DNA from: Gardnerella leopoldii
GTDB lineage: Bacteria > Actinomycetota > Actinomycetes > Actinomycetales > Bifidobacteriaceae
NCBI RefSeq assembly: GCF_003293675.1
Contig: NZ_CP029984.1
Span: 806,043 to 870,042 of the forward strand
Direction: 5' to 3'
DNA length: 64,000 nt
In this document: positions 48,492-57,661 of the stretch, piece by piece
Numbering within the stretch: position 1 is the stretch's first letter
Layout: each line of letters starts with the position of its first letter
Notes under the pieces: model-generated
The model's database searches: none
The model's input: the letters and a program-made list of their open reading frames with translations, nothing else
What the model was told of the DNA's origin: nothing
Made by a program: the position numbers and the translations under genes

Positions 48492-50201
48492 ATGATTCGT
48501 TTGTGCAACAGAACTATGCATCGTTCTTTAGTTATGCTGACAGCATTAGTTACGATGCTTTTTGTTGTTAGCTCGTGCGCAAGTTCAACAAAAACTTCTT
48601 TAAAATCTGAAAATAAAGAACAAGCGAACCACGGTAACGTTATTGTTTTTACTCCATCAGATGGATTGGCAATAACACGTAATAAGCCTCTAAGCACGTG
48701 GGATATACTGGTCCCAGAATTAATAAAATCGTTAAAAGATAAGGGATTTGACGATAATTCTATTACTACTAAAACTTCTTCTAGCCTTTCAGAACAAAGC
48801 CGCGATGTGCAAGATTATGTAGTAAATTTGCTAAGCTCATTGAACAATGCAAAACAGAATAATTCAGAAAAGCACAATTCTGTTTCCGAAAATTCAAAAG
48901 TCAAAAAACAATTAAGCAAAACGACAATTGTTATAGCTCCATGGACTAACAAAAACGGCAATAATAACTATGGAGATTATGCAACATTACCTGCGTCTAA
49001 TTCTGAAAATACGCAAAAATCAAATACTCAGGACTTAAATTTACAAAATGCCGATAACTCTCAATCATCCAAAGATGAGCTTAATGCAGAAAAACGATTG
49101 GCATCATCACTTAGCCTAGCAAAAAAGGCAGGAATACACGTTGTTATGCTCTCACGACGTGTTAGCGGTTTCAAACCTGATGTGATGTTCCATTTATCTG
49201 ACGCAAGAACCATTGGCGAAATTCAAGCAACAACTCTGGTACAAAAAATCGCTCTAGATCGTGCAACTAAAGAAAATCCACGCTACATTGAAGTTCTTTT
49301 GCCATGTCACAATCAAAAAAATATTAATGCAAACAATAATAATCAACAAAATAACAGCGACGAAGCAAGCGAGGATGATGATTCTAACAACAATACGCAT
49401 GCAAATAGCGAAACAGCATTCCATGATGATTTTGCTGAAGAAGCATTCGCTGGCATTTGGAAAGTTTTGAGACCATATTTTGCTTCGGGGACATTAATAA
49501 GCACTTCTGGAAGACTGAATGTGAATAGTAGCGAAAAAGACTGGACCAATGTTGCTTTCGACGCAGATGTAGCTGACTCTGTGAAAAATGAGTTAACAAA
49601 ACGAATTACGAGAAGTACAAGTCTTTTTTCACACTCAAGGCATCGCGTTGATGGAATTATTGCACTCGATGATCAAATTGCTTTACAAGCCGTACAAGCA
49701 CTAAACGATCTCGGTTATGAAGGAAGCGCAGCAGATATAAACCCATCTTTCAATTTGCCGGACGTTATCGGAAACTTCATAGGGAAACGAGATCTTAATA
49801 AAAGACCAGTTCCTGCTCCAAAAGATTCTGCGAAGAAAACCGAAAAAGAGTTACAACAACAGCAGAAAAAAGATGAGGAAGAAGAATCAGAAGCAAAGAA
49901 ATGGCCAGTAATAACTGGTTATGGCGCGTACAAAAATATTATGCCAAACATTGTGAGCGGAAAGCAATGGATGACAACTATAGAAAATCATAAGCAGATT
50001 GTTCAAGATCTTACTGCTACTTGTTATTCTTTGAACAGAAACGGTAAACTTGACAAAAAAATCGCTACAGTGCAAACAAAAATTGAACACGGGGAAACTG
50101 TCCCTACTGTTAACGAGCGACTAGTGGCAGTAAGCGCAACAAATCTAAAGTCACGTTTAATTGACCCAGGCTACGTATCATTAGCAGACGCAGGCTTGTA
50201 A
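48492..50201 (+). CDS. Orphan periplasmic-binding-like lipoprotein
   Basis: 569 residues with a signal peptide ending in the lipobox VVSSC (Cys29), so it is a membrane-anchored lipoprotein. The body resembles a type 1 sugar-binding protein fold: VIVFTPSDG near the start, AGIHVVMLSRRVSGFKPDVMFHLSDARTIGEIQATTLVQKI, and RVDGIIALDDQIALQAVQALNDLGYEGS, which is the typical second-lobe motif. Low-complexity Asn/Gln/Ser inserts (about 120-205, 277-310) and a charged insert (445-465) interrupt it. No ABC transporter genes are adjacent, so it may sense or bind a ligand rather than feed a transporter. Divergence from known sugar binders is large. Confidence 0.75.
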   Translation: MIRLCNRTMHRSLVMLTALVTMLFVVSSCASSTKTSLKSENKEQANHGNVIVFTPSDGLAITRNKPLSTWDILVPELIKSLKDKGFDDNSITTKTSSSLSEQSRDVQDYVVNLLSSLNNAKQNNSEKHNSVSENSKVKKQLSKTTIVIAPWTNKNGNNNYGDYATLPASNSENTQKSNTQDLNLQNADNSQSSKDELNAEKRLASSLSLAKKAGIHVVMLSRRVSGFKPDVMFHLSDARTIGEIQATTLVQKIALDRATKENPRYIEVLLPCHNQKNINANNNNQQNNSDEASEDDDSNNNTHANSETAFHDDFAEEAFAGIWKVLRPYFASGTLISTSGRLNVNSSEKDWTNVAFDADVADSVKNELTKRITRSTSLFSHSRHRVDGIIALDDQIALQAVQALNDLGYEGSAADINPSFNLPDVIGNFIGKRDLNKRPVPAPKDSAKKTEKELQQQQKKDEEEESEAKKWPVITGYGAYKNIMPNIVSGKQWMTTIENHKQIVQDLTATCYSLNRNGKLDKKIATVQTKIEHGETVPTVNERLVAVSATNLKSRLIDPGYVSLADAGL

Positions 50202-50298
50202 ATACAATTTTTAGATGCAAGTTGTGAAATATAATTTGTGGAACGCAATCTGTAGCTTCAGGCTAACTTCAAGTTATATTCCACGAATTTACACGCAG

Positions 50299-52110
50299 CT
50301 AACGTTTGCGTGGAGCATAAATAACATGTTCGATAAGGTCGTTATAACGCTCTACAACAACTTGACGACGCGCCTTTAAACTTGGCGTAATCAAACCGTT
50401 TGCTTGAGTAAACTCATCTGGAACTATTTCGAACTTGCGAATAGACTCAGCTCTAGAAACTAGCTCATTTGCTTTGCTAACAGCACGCTCAACTTCTGCT
50501 CGCACAATACCGTTACGTGAAGCCTCTTTTAAAGAACGTACAGGGCATGCGCCACGCGAAGAAAGCCAAGTATTTACTTCTGATAAATCGAGCGCAATAA
50601 TTGCTGAAACAAACGGCTTCCTGTCTCCAATAACAACAGCTTGAGAAATAATAGGTGAAGACATTAATGAAGCTTCTAACGCATTTGGAGATAAGTTCTT
50701 ACCGCCAGCAGTAATAATAAGATCTTTCTTTCTGCCTGTAATACGCACAAAACCGTCATCGTCTAAAGACCCAAAATCTCCCGTATGCAACCAGCCATTT
50801 ACAATCTGCTGTTTGGTAAGCTCAGGATTATTATGGTAGCCTTTGCATACTGCAGGACTCTTAATGCACAATTCACCATCGTCAGCAATAGCAACAGATA
50901 CACCCTTTACAGGCAAACCAACGGTACCAATGCGATAACCTGTCGTAGGATTCACCATAGAAGGTGCACAAGTTTCTGTCATTCCATAGCCTTCTAGAAG
51001 AGGCAAACCAATGCCATTAAAGAAATGCGCAATCGACAAATCTAAAGGAGCGCCGCCCGAAATAGCGTATGAAACAGAGCCTCCAAATACGTGTAGTAGT
51101 GGAGCATACACTAATTTTTTACATATTGAATGGCTAAGAGCAAGCATTGGAGGAACCATTGAACTAGACTGCTGAGCGCGAGACCATTCGCGAGCAACCT
51201 TAGACGCATAAGCAAAAATAAAACCTTTTACTCCCCTGCCTGCTTTTTGAGAAGCAGCATTGTAAATCTTCTCAAAAATGCGTGGAACACCAAGAATAAA
51301 TGTTGGTTTAAAAGTTTGAAAATCAGACAATACAGTTTTCAAATTACTCGTCAAACCAAGAGTTATATTTCCAGCAAAGCAGAACAATTGCATAAACCTA
51401 GCAAAAACGTGCGCAAGAGGCAAGAACAGCAAAAGACGCGGGCTGTCTTTTATCGCAATATCTGGCATAGAAATAACACCTGATTTAGCAATAAAAACAA
51501 AATTGCTATGAGTAAGCTCAATTCCTTTTGGCTCACCAGTTGAACCTGAAGTGTATACAATTGTTGCTATGTCACTTCCATTAACAGCGTGCACTCGCTC
51601 ATAAAATTCAGCATCAGTTACTGCTTTACCGTATTCAATGCACGCGTCGATAGCACCACGATTCATTACATATACGTCGTGAAGAGTAGGACATTCTTCC
51701 TGAACAGCCTCTACTTTTGGCAACATTTCAGGAGACTCCACAAATATTGAACATACTTGAGAATCTTGAACAATATGTTGTATTTGCAGCGAAGAGCTTG
51801 TTTCATAAATTGGCACTGTCAATGCGCCTATAGACATAATAGCCATATCAAGAACTGTCCATTGCCATGAAGTGTGAGCAATAATTGACACAGCGTCACC
51901 AGGCATTACTCCTCTAGCAATAAAGCCTTTAGCAACAGCTATTACCTTATCTCTAAATTCTTCAGCAGTATATGACTTCCAAACGCCGTCAGTTCCAACG
52001 TATTCAACCAAAGAACCATTAGGATTGCGCTCTGCTCGCTCTTCTAGCAGTGAGAAAACATTAACATCTGTATTAATAGACTCATCAAGTGGACGAGAAT
52101 ATTCTTGCAT
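50299..52110 (-). CDS. fadD: Long-chain acyl-CoA synthetase (AMP-binding)
   Basis: Activates fatty acids to acyl-CoA through an acyl-AMP. It is 603 residues. The AMP-binding motif is TIVYTSGSTGEPKGIELTH, followed by EGYGMTETC, WLHTGDFGSLDDDGFVRITGRKKDLII and a C-terminal Lys-bearing domain (LITPSLKARRQVVVERY). In bifidobacteria, which lack beta-oxidation, such enzymes probably recycle fatty acids into membrane lipids. It stands alone, convergent with the lipoprotein gene. Confidence 0.93.
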   Translation of the reverse strand: MQEYSRPLDESINTDVNVFSLLEERAERNPNGSLVEYVGTDGVWKSYTAEEFRDKVIAVAKGFIARGVMPGDAVSIIAHTSWQWTVLDMAIMSIGALTVPIYETSSSLQIQHIVQDSQVCSIFVESPEMLPKVEAVQEECPTLHDVYVMNRGAIDACIEYGKAVTDAEFYERVHAVNGSDIATIVYTSGSTGEPKGIELTHSNFVFIAKSGVISMPDIAIKDSPRLLLFLPLAHVFARFMQLFCFAGNITLGLTSNLKTVLSDFQTFKPTFILGVPRIFEKIYNAASQKAGRGVKGFIFAYASKVAREWSRAQQSSSMVPPMLALSHSICKKLVYAPLLHVFGGSVSYAISGGAPLDLSIAHFFNGIGLPLLEGYGMTETCAPSMVNPTTGYRIGTVGLPVKGVSVAIADDGELCIKSPAVCKGYHNNPELTKQQIVNGWLHTGDFGSLDDDGFVRITGRKKDLIITAGGKNLSPNALEASLMSSPIISQAVVIGDRKPFVSAIIALDLSEVNTWLSSRGACPVRSLKEASRNGIVRAEVERAVSKANELVSRAESIRKFEIVPDEFTQANGLITPSLKARRQVVVERYNDLIEHVIYAPRKR

Positions 52111-52252
52111 ATTAGCTCCTCTATCTGCTGAATTGACGTATATCTTTACTATACGCGATTTGCAAGCCTTCGCATATGCGAATATCTACAAGATTGTAAT
52201 CAATTTTGTTCATTTATCTACAAATATCTACGATATAAATATATTATTTTGC

Positions 52253-52870
52253 TCATTCCACAGGCTTAAGCACAATGCGACGCTTAACAGTCATTCTTTC
52301 AGGATTAACATATGTGCGATTTTTACGCTTTAAACCCCACTGCACACAAGTTGTGCCGCAATGGTCCGAATCTCCTTCGACATGTGCAAAATTCTGACCT
52401 TTTTTCACAAAAACACCAACGCTAAACTTTGTTACAGCAGGCTCAAAAGTGGATGTCAGTTCACCATGCCTAATAGTCACAACTGATTTACCAGCGACTT
52501 TACCAGCAAAACTAATAACGCCATCTGCAGGCGCAAATAAAGGAGTCCCTGTGCTTGCAGCTAAATCTACGCCACGATGCCCAGCCATCCAAGGTTTAGG
52601 CGGAGGATTAAAAGCTTTTACTATTTGTGCAGGTTTCACAGGCCATTGCATAGCTGACTTGCATGTTTTTTCACTATAATCACCTTTAGAAAGAGCACAC
52701 TTGTGGCAACATGTCACAGCAGATTCTACAACATAATATTTAAGATGATGATTATTTTGCGAAATTTCGGGTTGTAAAAACAGCGCATCTAATAAAATAA
52801 CTGAGATTATAAAAATCCCCAAACAGGCAGATATTTTGTAATATAATCCATAATTTTTGCGAATACACAT
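52253..52870 (-). CDS. M23 (LytM) domain protein with an altered active site
   Basis: About 205 residues from the ATG at 52870 (GGGGA upstream); an ATG five codons earlier is possible. One N-terminal membrane helix, then a Cys-rich stretch (CCHKC), then a LytM domain: GHRGVDLAASTGTPLFAPADG has the first metal motif HxxxD. The second motif, normally (L)HxH or CLHWG in actinobacteria, reads CVQWGLKR, so the His is Gln (residue 182 of the longer frame). Zinc-dependent peptidoglycan cleavage may be lost; such inactive LytM proteins can act as amidase activators, as EnvC and NlpD do. This role is inference. Confidence 0.85.
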   Translation of the reverse strand: MCIRKNYGLYYKISACLGIFIISVILLDALFLQPEISQNNHHLKYYVVESAVTCCHKCALSKGDYSEKTCKSAMQWPVKPAQIVKAFNPPPKPWMAGHRGVDLAASTGTPLFAPADGVISFAGKVAGKSVVTIRHGELTSTFEPAVTKFSVGVFVKKGQNFAHVEGDSDHCGTTCVQWGLKRKNRTYVNPERMTVKRRIVLKPVE

Positions 52871-53009
52871 ATATTCCCCATCCATATTTTTATAAAACGA
52901 CTTTTATAAAAGTTTTGCAGCTAATTTGCGAAAATCATAAGCTTTTAAAGCATTGTGGATAAAACATATGCTTATAATCACTATTTCGACACGCCAAAAC
53001 ACGCCATAT

Positions 53010-53037
53010 TTGCATCTTTGAAAATTCCGTGTAATAT
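53010..53037 (+). promoter_or_regulatory. Putative promoter of tRNA-Asn
   Basis: TTGCAT (53010-53015) and TAATAT (53032-53037) with a 16-base spacer, about 40 bases upstream of the tRNA. The region 52886-53009 further left is AT-rich with nothing else recognised. Confidence 0.5.
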
Positions 53038-53076
53038 AAATGTCTTGTGCACAGCGCTTAGTTGAGCACAAGATAT

Positions 53077-53152
53077 TCCTGCGTAGCTCAGTTGGCAGAG
53101 CGTTCGACTGTTAATCGAATGGTCGCTGGTTCAAGCCCAGCCGCAGGAGCCA
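53077..53152 (+). tRNA. tRNA-Asn (anticodon GTT)
   Basis: Complete cloverleaf: acceptor TCCTGCG/CGCAGGA, D-arm AGCTCAGTTGGCAGAGC, anticodon stem-loop TCGACTGTTAATCGA with GTT, T-arm with GGTTCAAGCC, discriminator G. CCA is encoded at 53150-53152. Confidence 0.97.
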
Positions 53153-53153
53153 T

Positions 53154-53181
53154 AAAGCCACTGGTTTTCCAGTGGCTTTTT
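53154..53181 (+). terminator. Terminator after tRNA-Asn
   Basis: Perfect stem AAAGCCACTGG/CCAGTGGCTTT around TTTT, ending in a T-run, two bases after the tRNA CCA. Confidence 0.93.
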
Positions 53182-53333
53182 GCGTTAAATATTACGACTT
53201 GCATCCACAAGCAAAATCTTGATTGTTTAGCGCTCATGAGCGTGGCTAACATAAACATTTTGGCGTATTATATAAACAAGTTGCGTATTCAAATGCGCTA
53301 ATGTTGAGCAGCAATAGATAACAGAGGACAAAT

Positions 53334-54188
53334 ATGAATCAACATAGCTCCGATAGTGTTGAAAAGAGTCAAAAGAAAAAGCTCATTATTCTCATTGTGG
53401 GAATTGTTGTGCTAGCTTTAGCTCTTGGCACAGTTGGCACACTTTGGTACATGAAGCAGACTGAACGCACTAAAGCAGCTCGCAAACAGTGCGAGATAAA
53501 AGTTGCACAAGTTTCTAAAGCCAATGCCGTATGGAAAAGTTTAGTACACAACAGCGTAATAACGGATCTCACAAAAGGTGACTCTGATAACGCAAAAGAA
53601 CTTGCTAAAATCATGAGCGAAAAGGTTCCTGACGCAGTATCTTGCACAGCAAACTCTCCTGAAGAACTTGGTTCCCAAAGCGCAGAAGCTTTAGCTGCTT
53701 CTGAATGGTATGCAGTCAAAGCAAAAAGAGTGCGCGAGTTGGCTGTTACATTAATCGATGAAAATAACAAAAAAGATAAAGATAAAGACAAAGACAAACA
53801 AGACGAAGAAACAAAGAAGCAAGAGATAAATGAATCGACTGGAATTGTAATTCAGCGTTCAAATGTTGTCCCACCAAAGCCAAAGCCAACACCAGCGCCG
53901 ACGACAAATACTCAAGACACTAAGAAACAGAAGACTGAGGAAAAGAAGGAAAACAAAGAAAAGAAGGAAAACAAAGAAAACAAAGAAAACAAAGAAAACA
54001 AAGAAAACAAAGAAAAAGAACAAGAAAAAGATAAGAACAAAAAAGACAGCGGAGACGGAGCTGGTGCTGAAAAACCTAAAGGAAATGATGGTCAAAAAGA
54101 TCCGGATGGTAAAGCAAAAAAGGGCGAACAAGATTCCTCAGATAAAAAACCAGCCCCGGACATAATAGCAGGTTCACAACAACCATAA
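53334..54188 (+). CDS. Membrane-anchored protein with Lys/Glu/Asn repeat tail
   Basis: 284 residues. A short basic cytoplasmic N-terminus (SQKKK), one membrane helix (LIILIVGIVVLALALGTVGTLWYM) and an extracytoplasmic region. Residues 40-140 are helical with two Cys (in RKQCEIK and AVSCTAN) that may pair. The C-terminal half is Lys-rich and low complexity, including tandem Lys-Glu-Asn triplets encoded by a 9-base unit between about 53940 and 54015, and a Pro-rich linker. No family recognised. A GAGG ribosome binding site precedes the ATG. The basic tail might bind wall polyanions such as teichoic acids; this is speculative. Confidence 0.75.
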   Translation: MNQHSSDSVEKSQKKKLIILIVGIVVLALALGTVGTLWYMKQTERTKAARKQCEIKVAQVSKANAVWKSLVHNSVITDLTKGDSDNAKELAKIMSEKVPDAVSCTANSPEELGSQSAEALAASEWYAVKAKRVRELAVTLIDENNKKDKDKDKDKQDEETKKQEINESTGIVIQRSNVVPPKPKPTPAPTTNTQDTKKQKTEEKKENKEKKENKENKENKENKENKEKEQEKDKNKKDSGDGAGAEKPKGNDGQKDPDGKAKKGEQDSSDKKPAPDIIAGSQQP

Positions 54189-54213
54189 AACATATTGCTC
54201 TGTTATCTGACTC

Positions 54214-54256
54214 AATGTAAAAGCTCCCAGTGATATACGCTGGGAGCTTTTACATT
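54214..54256. terminator. Bidirectional terminator
   Basis: AATGTAAAAGCTCCCAG pairs with CTGGGAGCTTTTACATT around a short loop, with A- and T-runs on both sides. It lies between convergent genes (the Lys-rich protein and the lysine permease) and can serve both. Confidence 0.92.
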
Positions 54257-54303
54257 ATCTAACTCTACATCGTAAACGATGTTGAACTTTATAAACTATT
54301 CGT

Positions 54304-55794
54304 TCATTTTGCTACTCGAACATGAGTTAAATCGACTTCTTCAAGAGGAATTACTCGAGTATGATTTTTAATCTTATAACCAATGTATAGAACGATAAAT
54401 AGCGGCACAGACATGTACGTGATTCCAATAGCCTGCCAGTTAAGCGTTGCAAATGAATGCAAATCCTGACCAACAATAACAAGAATGCATAAGAAGAACG
54501 CAACAATAGGACCAAACGGATACCACTTTGCTCGGTAAACTAATTCATCTAAGGAATGACCTTGAGCCAAGTATGCCTTACGGAAGCGATAATGAGCTGC
54601 AGCAATACCAGCCCAAGCAATAAAACCAGTCAAACCACTTGCAGCAACCAGGAACATGTATATTTGATCGCCAAAAATACTCATAAAGAAAGTAAATAAA
54701 GCAACTACAAATGTAGCAATCAACGCAGGAACAGGAATACCACGAAGACTTACCTTGCCAAATACTTTTGGAGCATTATCTTCTTTTGCGAGTGAATAAA
54801 GCATTCTTGTTGAAGCATACATGCCGGAATTTGCTGCAGAAATAACAGAAGTCAAAATAACAGCATTCATAACTGCTGCAGCAGCTGCAAGACCTGCACG
54901 CTGGAACACGAGCGTGAATGGGCTAATAGCAATATCAGTTACATCAGAACCAAGTAAGTTCTTGTCAGTATAAGGAATAATGCAAGCAATAACGAAAATT
55001 GCAAGAATGTAGAAAAGAAGAATACGCCAGAACACTTGCTTTACAGCCTTTGGAATACTCTTTTCTGGAGTTGCAGACTCACCTGCAGTAATACCAATAA
55101 GCTCAGTTCCTTGGAAAGAGAAGCCTGCAATAGCGAAAGCACACAACACTGCAGGAACACCGCCTGCAAATGGAGCGTCCTTATGAGTGAAGTTTTGCAA
55201 GAATGGCGCTTTGCCGCCAACAATGCCAACAATCGTAAGCGAACCGATAACAAGGAATACGATTACTGCCAACACTTTAATAATAGAAAGCCAGTATTCG
55301 GTTTCTCCAAAGCACTTAACTGTAAGCACATTGATAACCAAAATAAGCATAAGAACCGACAGCGAGAAAATCCATATTGGCACTGTTGGGAACCAGTATT
55401 GCAGAACTATTGCTGCAGTACTAACGTCCACTGCAACCGTAATAGCCCAATTAAACCAATAGTTCCAGCCCATTGCGAAACCGAGTGCAGGATCAATAAA
55501 ACGTCCAGAATACGATGCAAACGATCCACTAATAGGCATAAAAGTGGCCATTTCACCAAGGGAAGTCATAAGGAAGTAGACCATAATGCCAATCGCACCA
55601 TAAGCGAGCAAAGCGCCGCCAGGACCAGCCATATGGATTGTTGCACCACTAGCAACGAATAAGCCGGTGCCAATGCTGCCACCTAAAGCAATCATGGAAA
55701 TATGGCGGGTTTTTAATCCTCTATGGACATCGTTATTTTGCTGAGTATTCTGCTGAGTATTCTGTACAGCAGTAGATGATAATGAGCTACTCAT
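54304..55794 (-). CDS. lysP: Lysine-type amino acid permease (APC family)
   Basis: 496 residues from the ATG at 55794, which has a strong AAAGGAGGA site; the longer frame starts upstream of it. About 12 membrane helices. The APC signature is clear: GLKTRHISMIALGGSIGTGLFVASG, GPGGALLAYG, LGEMATFMPISGSFASYSGRFIDPALGFAMGWNYWF and SFQGTELIGITAGES. It is closest in style to LysP-type proton symporters, and the lysine riboswitch directly upstream supports lysine as substrate. Expression should fall when lysine is plentiful. Confidence 0.93.
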   Translation of the reverse strand: MSSSLSSTAVQNTQQNTQQNNDVHRGLKTRHISMIALGGSIGTGLFVASGATIHMAGPGGALLAYGAIGIMVYFLMTSLGEMATFMPISGSFASYSGRFIDPALGFAMGWNYWFNWAITVAVDVSTAAIVLQYWFPTVPIWIFSLSVLMLILVINVLTVKCFGETEYWLSIIKVLAVIVFLVIGSLTIVGIVGGKAPFLQNFTHKDAPFAGGVPAVLCAFAIAGFSFQGTELIGITAGESATPEKSIPKAVKQVFWRILLFYILAIFVIACIIPYTDKNLLGSDVTDIAISPFTLVFQRAGLAAAAAVMNAVILTSVISAANSGMYASTRMLYSLAKEDNAPKVFGKVSLRGIPVPALIATFVVALFTFFMSIFGDQIYMFLVAASGLTGFIAWAGIAAAHYRFRKAYLAQGHSLDELVYRAKWYPFGPIVAFFLCILVIVGQDLHSFATLNWQAIGITYMSVPLFIVLYIGYKIKNHTRVIPLEEVDLTHVRVAK

Positions 55795-56030
55795 TTTTCC
55801 TCCTTTCATGACAATCAGAGGCAAAACAAGCAAGCAAAAGCAAGCGTGTCGATAGCTCTCCGCAGCGAATGCCGACTCGCTGCGACAGTCCTTGGTATAT
55901 TAAGCCAAGTCCCAGCTCACTACTTTTGGGATTAAGCAGTAAACTTCGGCGCTCTCCCCTTTTGTAAGCAATTAACGCTTCCCTAGCTCATGCTTATTAC
56001 TCTTGTCGAGCGCGACCTCTGGTCGATGGT
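55795..56030 (-). promoter_or_regulatory. Lysine riboswitch (L-box) controlling the permease
   Basis: Read on the minus strand, conserved L-box blocks occur in order: CCAGAGGTCGCG, CAAGAGTAA, AAAGGGGAGAGCGCCGAAG, CTGGGACTTGG, GGACTGTC, a GC-rich stem (GCAGCGAGTC..ATTCGCTGC) and GGAGAGCTATC. The aptamer spans about 55844-56030. The outer P1 helix pairs poorly as read. No terminator lies between aptamer and gene; instead TTTTGCCTC (55818-55826) can pair with GAGGAAAA (55795-55802) covering the ribosome binding site, so control is probably translational. Confidence 0.88.
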
Positions 56031-56106
56031 GTTCATTATTAGTACGACTTGCAGACAAACAGTAAAAAATACGGCGTGGCGCATAAAAATCGAAAAATAA
56101 TAACAA

Positions 56107-56136
56107 AAAACGCCACTTCATGAGAAGTGACGTTTA
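56107..56136 (-). terminator. Terminator after tRNA-Ala
   Basis: Minus-strand ACGTCACTTC pairs with GAAGTGGCGT around TCAT, followed by a T6 run. Confidence 0.88.
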
Positions 56137-56143
56137 AAATTTG

Positions 56144-56216
56144 TGGAGCTAGGGGGATTCGAACCCCCGACCCCCTCCATGCCATGGAGATGCGCTACCA
56201 GCTGCGCCATAGCCCC
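56144..56216 (-). tRNA. tRNA-Ala (anticodon GGC)
   Basis: Complete cloverleaf on the minus strand: acceptor GGGGCTA/TAGCTCC, D-arm GCGCAGCTGGTAGCGC, anticodon stem-loop CTCCATGGCATGGAG with GGC, T-arm GGGGGTTCGAATCCCCC, discriminator A. CCA is not encoded. Confidence 0.97.
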
Positions 56217-56394
56217 GTTTTTACTTATGCCGTTCAAACGAACCTTTGATAGAATACAACAAATAGCCGCTCTATCCAAATGCGGCGTGTCGAATTCAAC
56301 TTACAAATTCCAAAAATTCTGCGAATTCTACTAACAATTTAGTCGCCAATTTGAAAACCAATTCAAGAACCAATTCGGCAAACCAATTCAAGAA

Positions 56395-57471
56395 CTAGTT
56401 ACCATTGGCACTTCCAGATTGATCACCATTACCAGGAGAAGTTACATTGTTTGAAGAACCAGTAGATCCCGAAGATCCAGCAGATCCAGCACCTGCATCA
56501 GAACTATCAGCACCCGATCCACTATTCCCACTAGCAGCATCACCTGAATTCGTTCCTGAATCATTGTTAGTGTCACTACCTAAATCATTATCAGAATGAC
56601 CACCTGTTGAGCCAGCTGCGTTTTCATTGCTATGCTCATCATTTTCGTCTTTATTAGCATCTTTACTATCAGAATCATCATGAGATTTCTTATGGTCTTG
56701 ATTAGTATTCGTATTAAGACGTTGCTTAGGTTGCGGTTGATTTTGCTGTTGCTCATGACTAATTTCTTCAGGCTTATCAATATTGTCTGTGCCTTTTCCT
56801 TGTGTAAACAAAAGAACAGCACCTGCAGTAACAATAACAGCTATAAGAGCACTTATAACAGCAACAACAATTGTTGTACGATGATCGTTTCTATTTTGGT
56901 AAGATCTAGAAGAGTAACCGTAGTTTTCACTAACAACCTTAGATAACGGCACCGGCTCTGGAATTGTGCCCTCCGACAGTTCCATGTCTTCTTCATGCTG
57001 TTCACGTAATTTCGACAATTCCAAAATACGCGTATTTTCTAATTCTGGATTACGGACTTGCGAACTAACAGTGCGTCCAAATCTTGCATCTTGAACAGTC
57101 ATATTTTTGTCATCTGAAGGATCAGTATTACATTGCAACGAATTTGATGAATATTGCATATGAATATCATCTCCAATTCTTTTAGAATCAACATTCTCTA
57201 AACCATTTGAACGCACGCTAGAATCTGACACATTACTAAAATTAGACTGTTCTGTAGAAGTATTCGGATTTACTTCCGAAAGTTTACGCGATGAAGCGTG
57301 AATAACATTCTGATACAACTGTGATGCTACTGCTGAGACAATAGAACCAATAGCTACGCCAATAACTGAACCAGCAATACCAATTTTAGAAGCAAGTAAA
57401 AACGAAGTCACTGCAGCGAGCGATCCAGCTAATACTTGCGTAAACGATATGCCTTTGAAGAAATTCTTCAC
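56395..57471 (-). CDS. Membrane protein with long acidic Ser/Gly/Asn tail, unrecognised
   Basis: 358 residues. Two hydrophobic segments near the N-terminus (about 10-55, Gly/Ala/Ser-rich) are followed by a hydrophilic stretch and a third membrane helix at about 195-222 (TTIVVAVISALIAVIVTAGAVLLF). The last 135 residues are disordered: Gln/Asn then Asp/Ser/Gly repeats (SGSGADSSDAGAGSAGSSG). No domain recognised; the layout suggests an exposed, flexible C-terminus outside the cell. It begins 190 bases downstream of the EamA transporter. Just past its stop, ACCAATTCAAGAAC occurs twice (56357 and 56382). Confidence 0.7.
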   Translation of the reverse strand: MKNFFKGISFTQVLAGSLAAVTSFLLASKIGIAGSVIGVAIGSIVSAVASQLYQNVIHASSRKLSEVNPNTSTEQSNFSNVSDSSVRSNGLENVDSKRIGDDIHMQYSSNSLQCNTDPSDDKNMTVQDARFGRTVSSQVRNPELENTRILELSKLREQHEEDMELSEGTIPEPVPLSKVVSENYGYSSRSYQNRNDHRTTIVVAVISALIAVIVTAGAVLLFTQGKGTDNIDKPEEISHEQQQNQPQPKQRLNTNTNQDHKKSHDDSDSKDANKDENDEHSNENAAGSTGGHSDNDLGSDTNNDSGTNSGDAASGNSGSGADSSDAGAGSAGSSGSTGSSNNVTSPGNGDQSGSANGN

Positions 57472-57661
57472 TTATGCACCTTAACTATTTATGCGAATAT
57501 AATGCCAAAACGCATGGCAAATATGCAAATTCCACTACCAACATCATTACAACAATGATGGTATCACTCTACGCAAAAATTGCACAGTATTGCCAGAGCA
57601 TTCTTACAACAAAATCACAAGTCTTATATACATAAAACTTAGCTACACAAAACTGAAATGC

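Noticed and set aside
53062..53301. A 79-codon open frame over tRNA-Asn
   Set aside because: It overlaps a clear tRNA and its terminator, so it is a chance frame.
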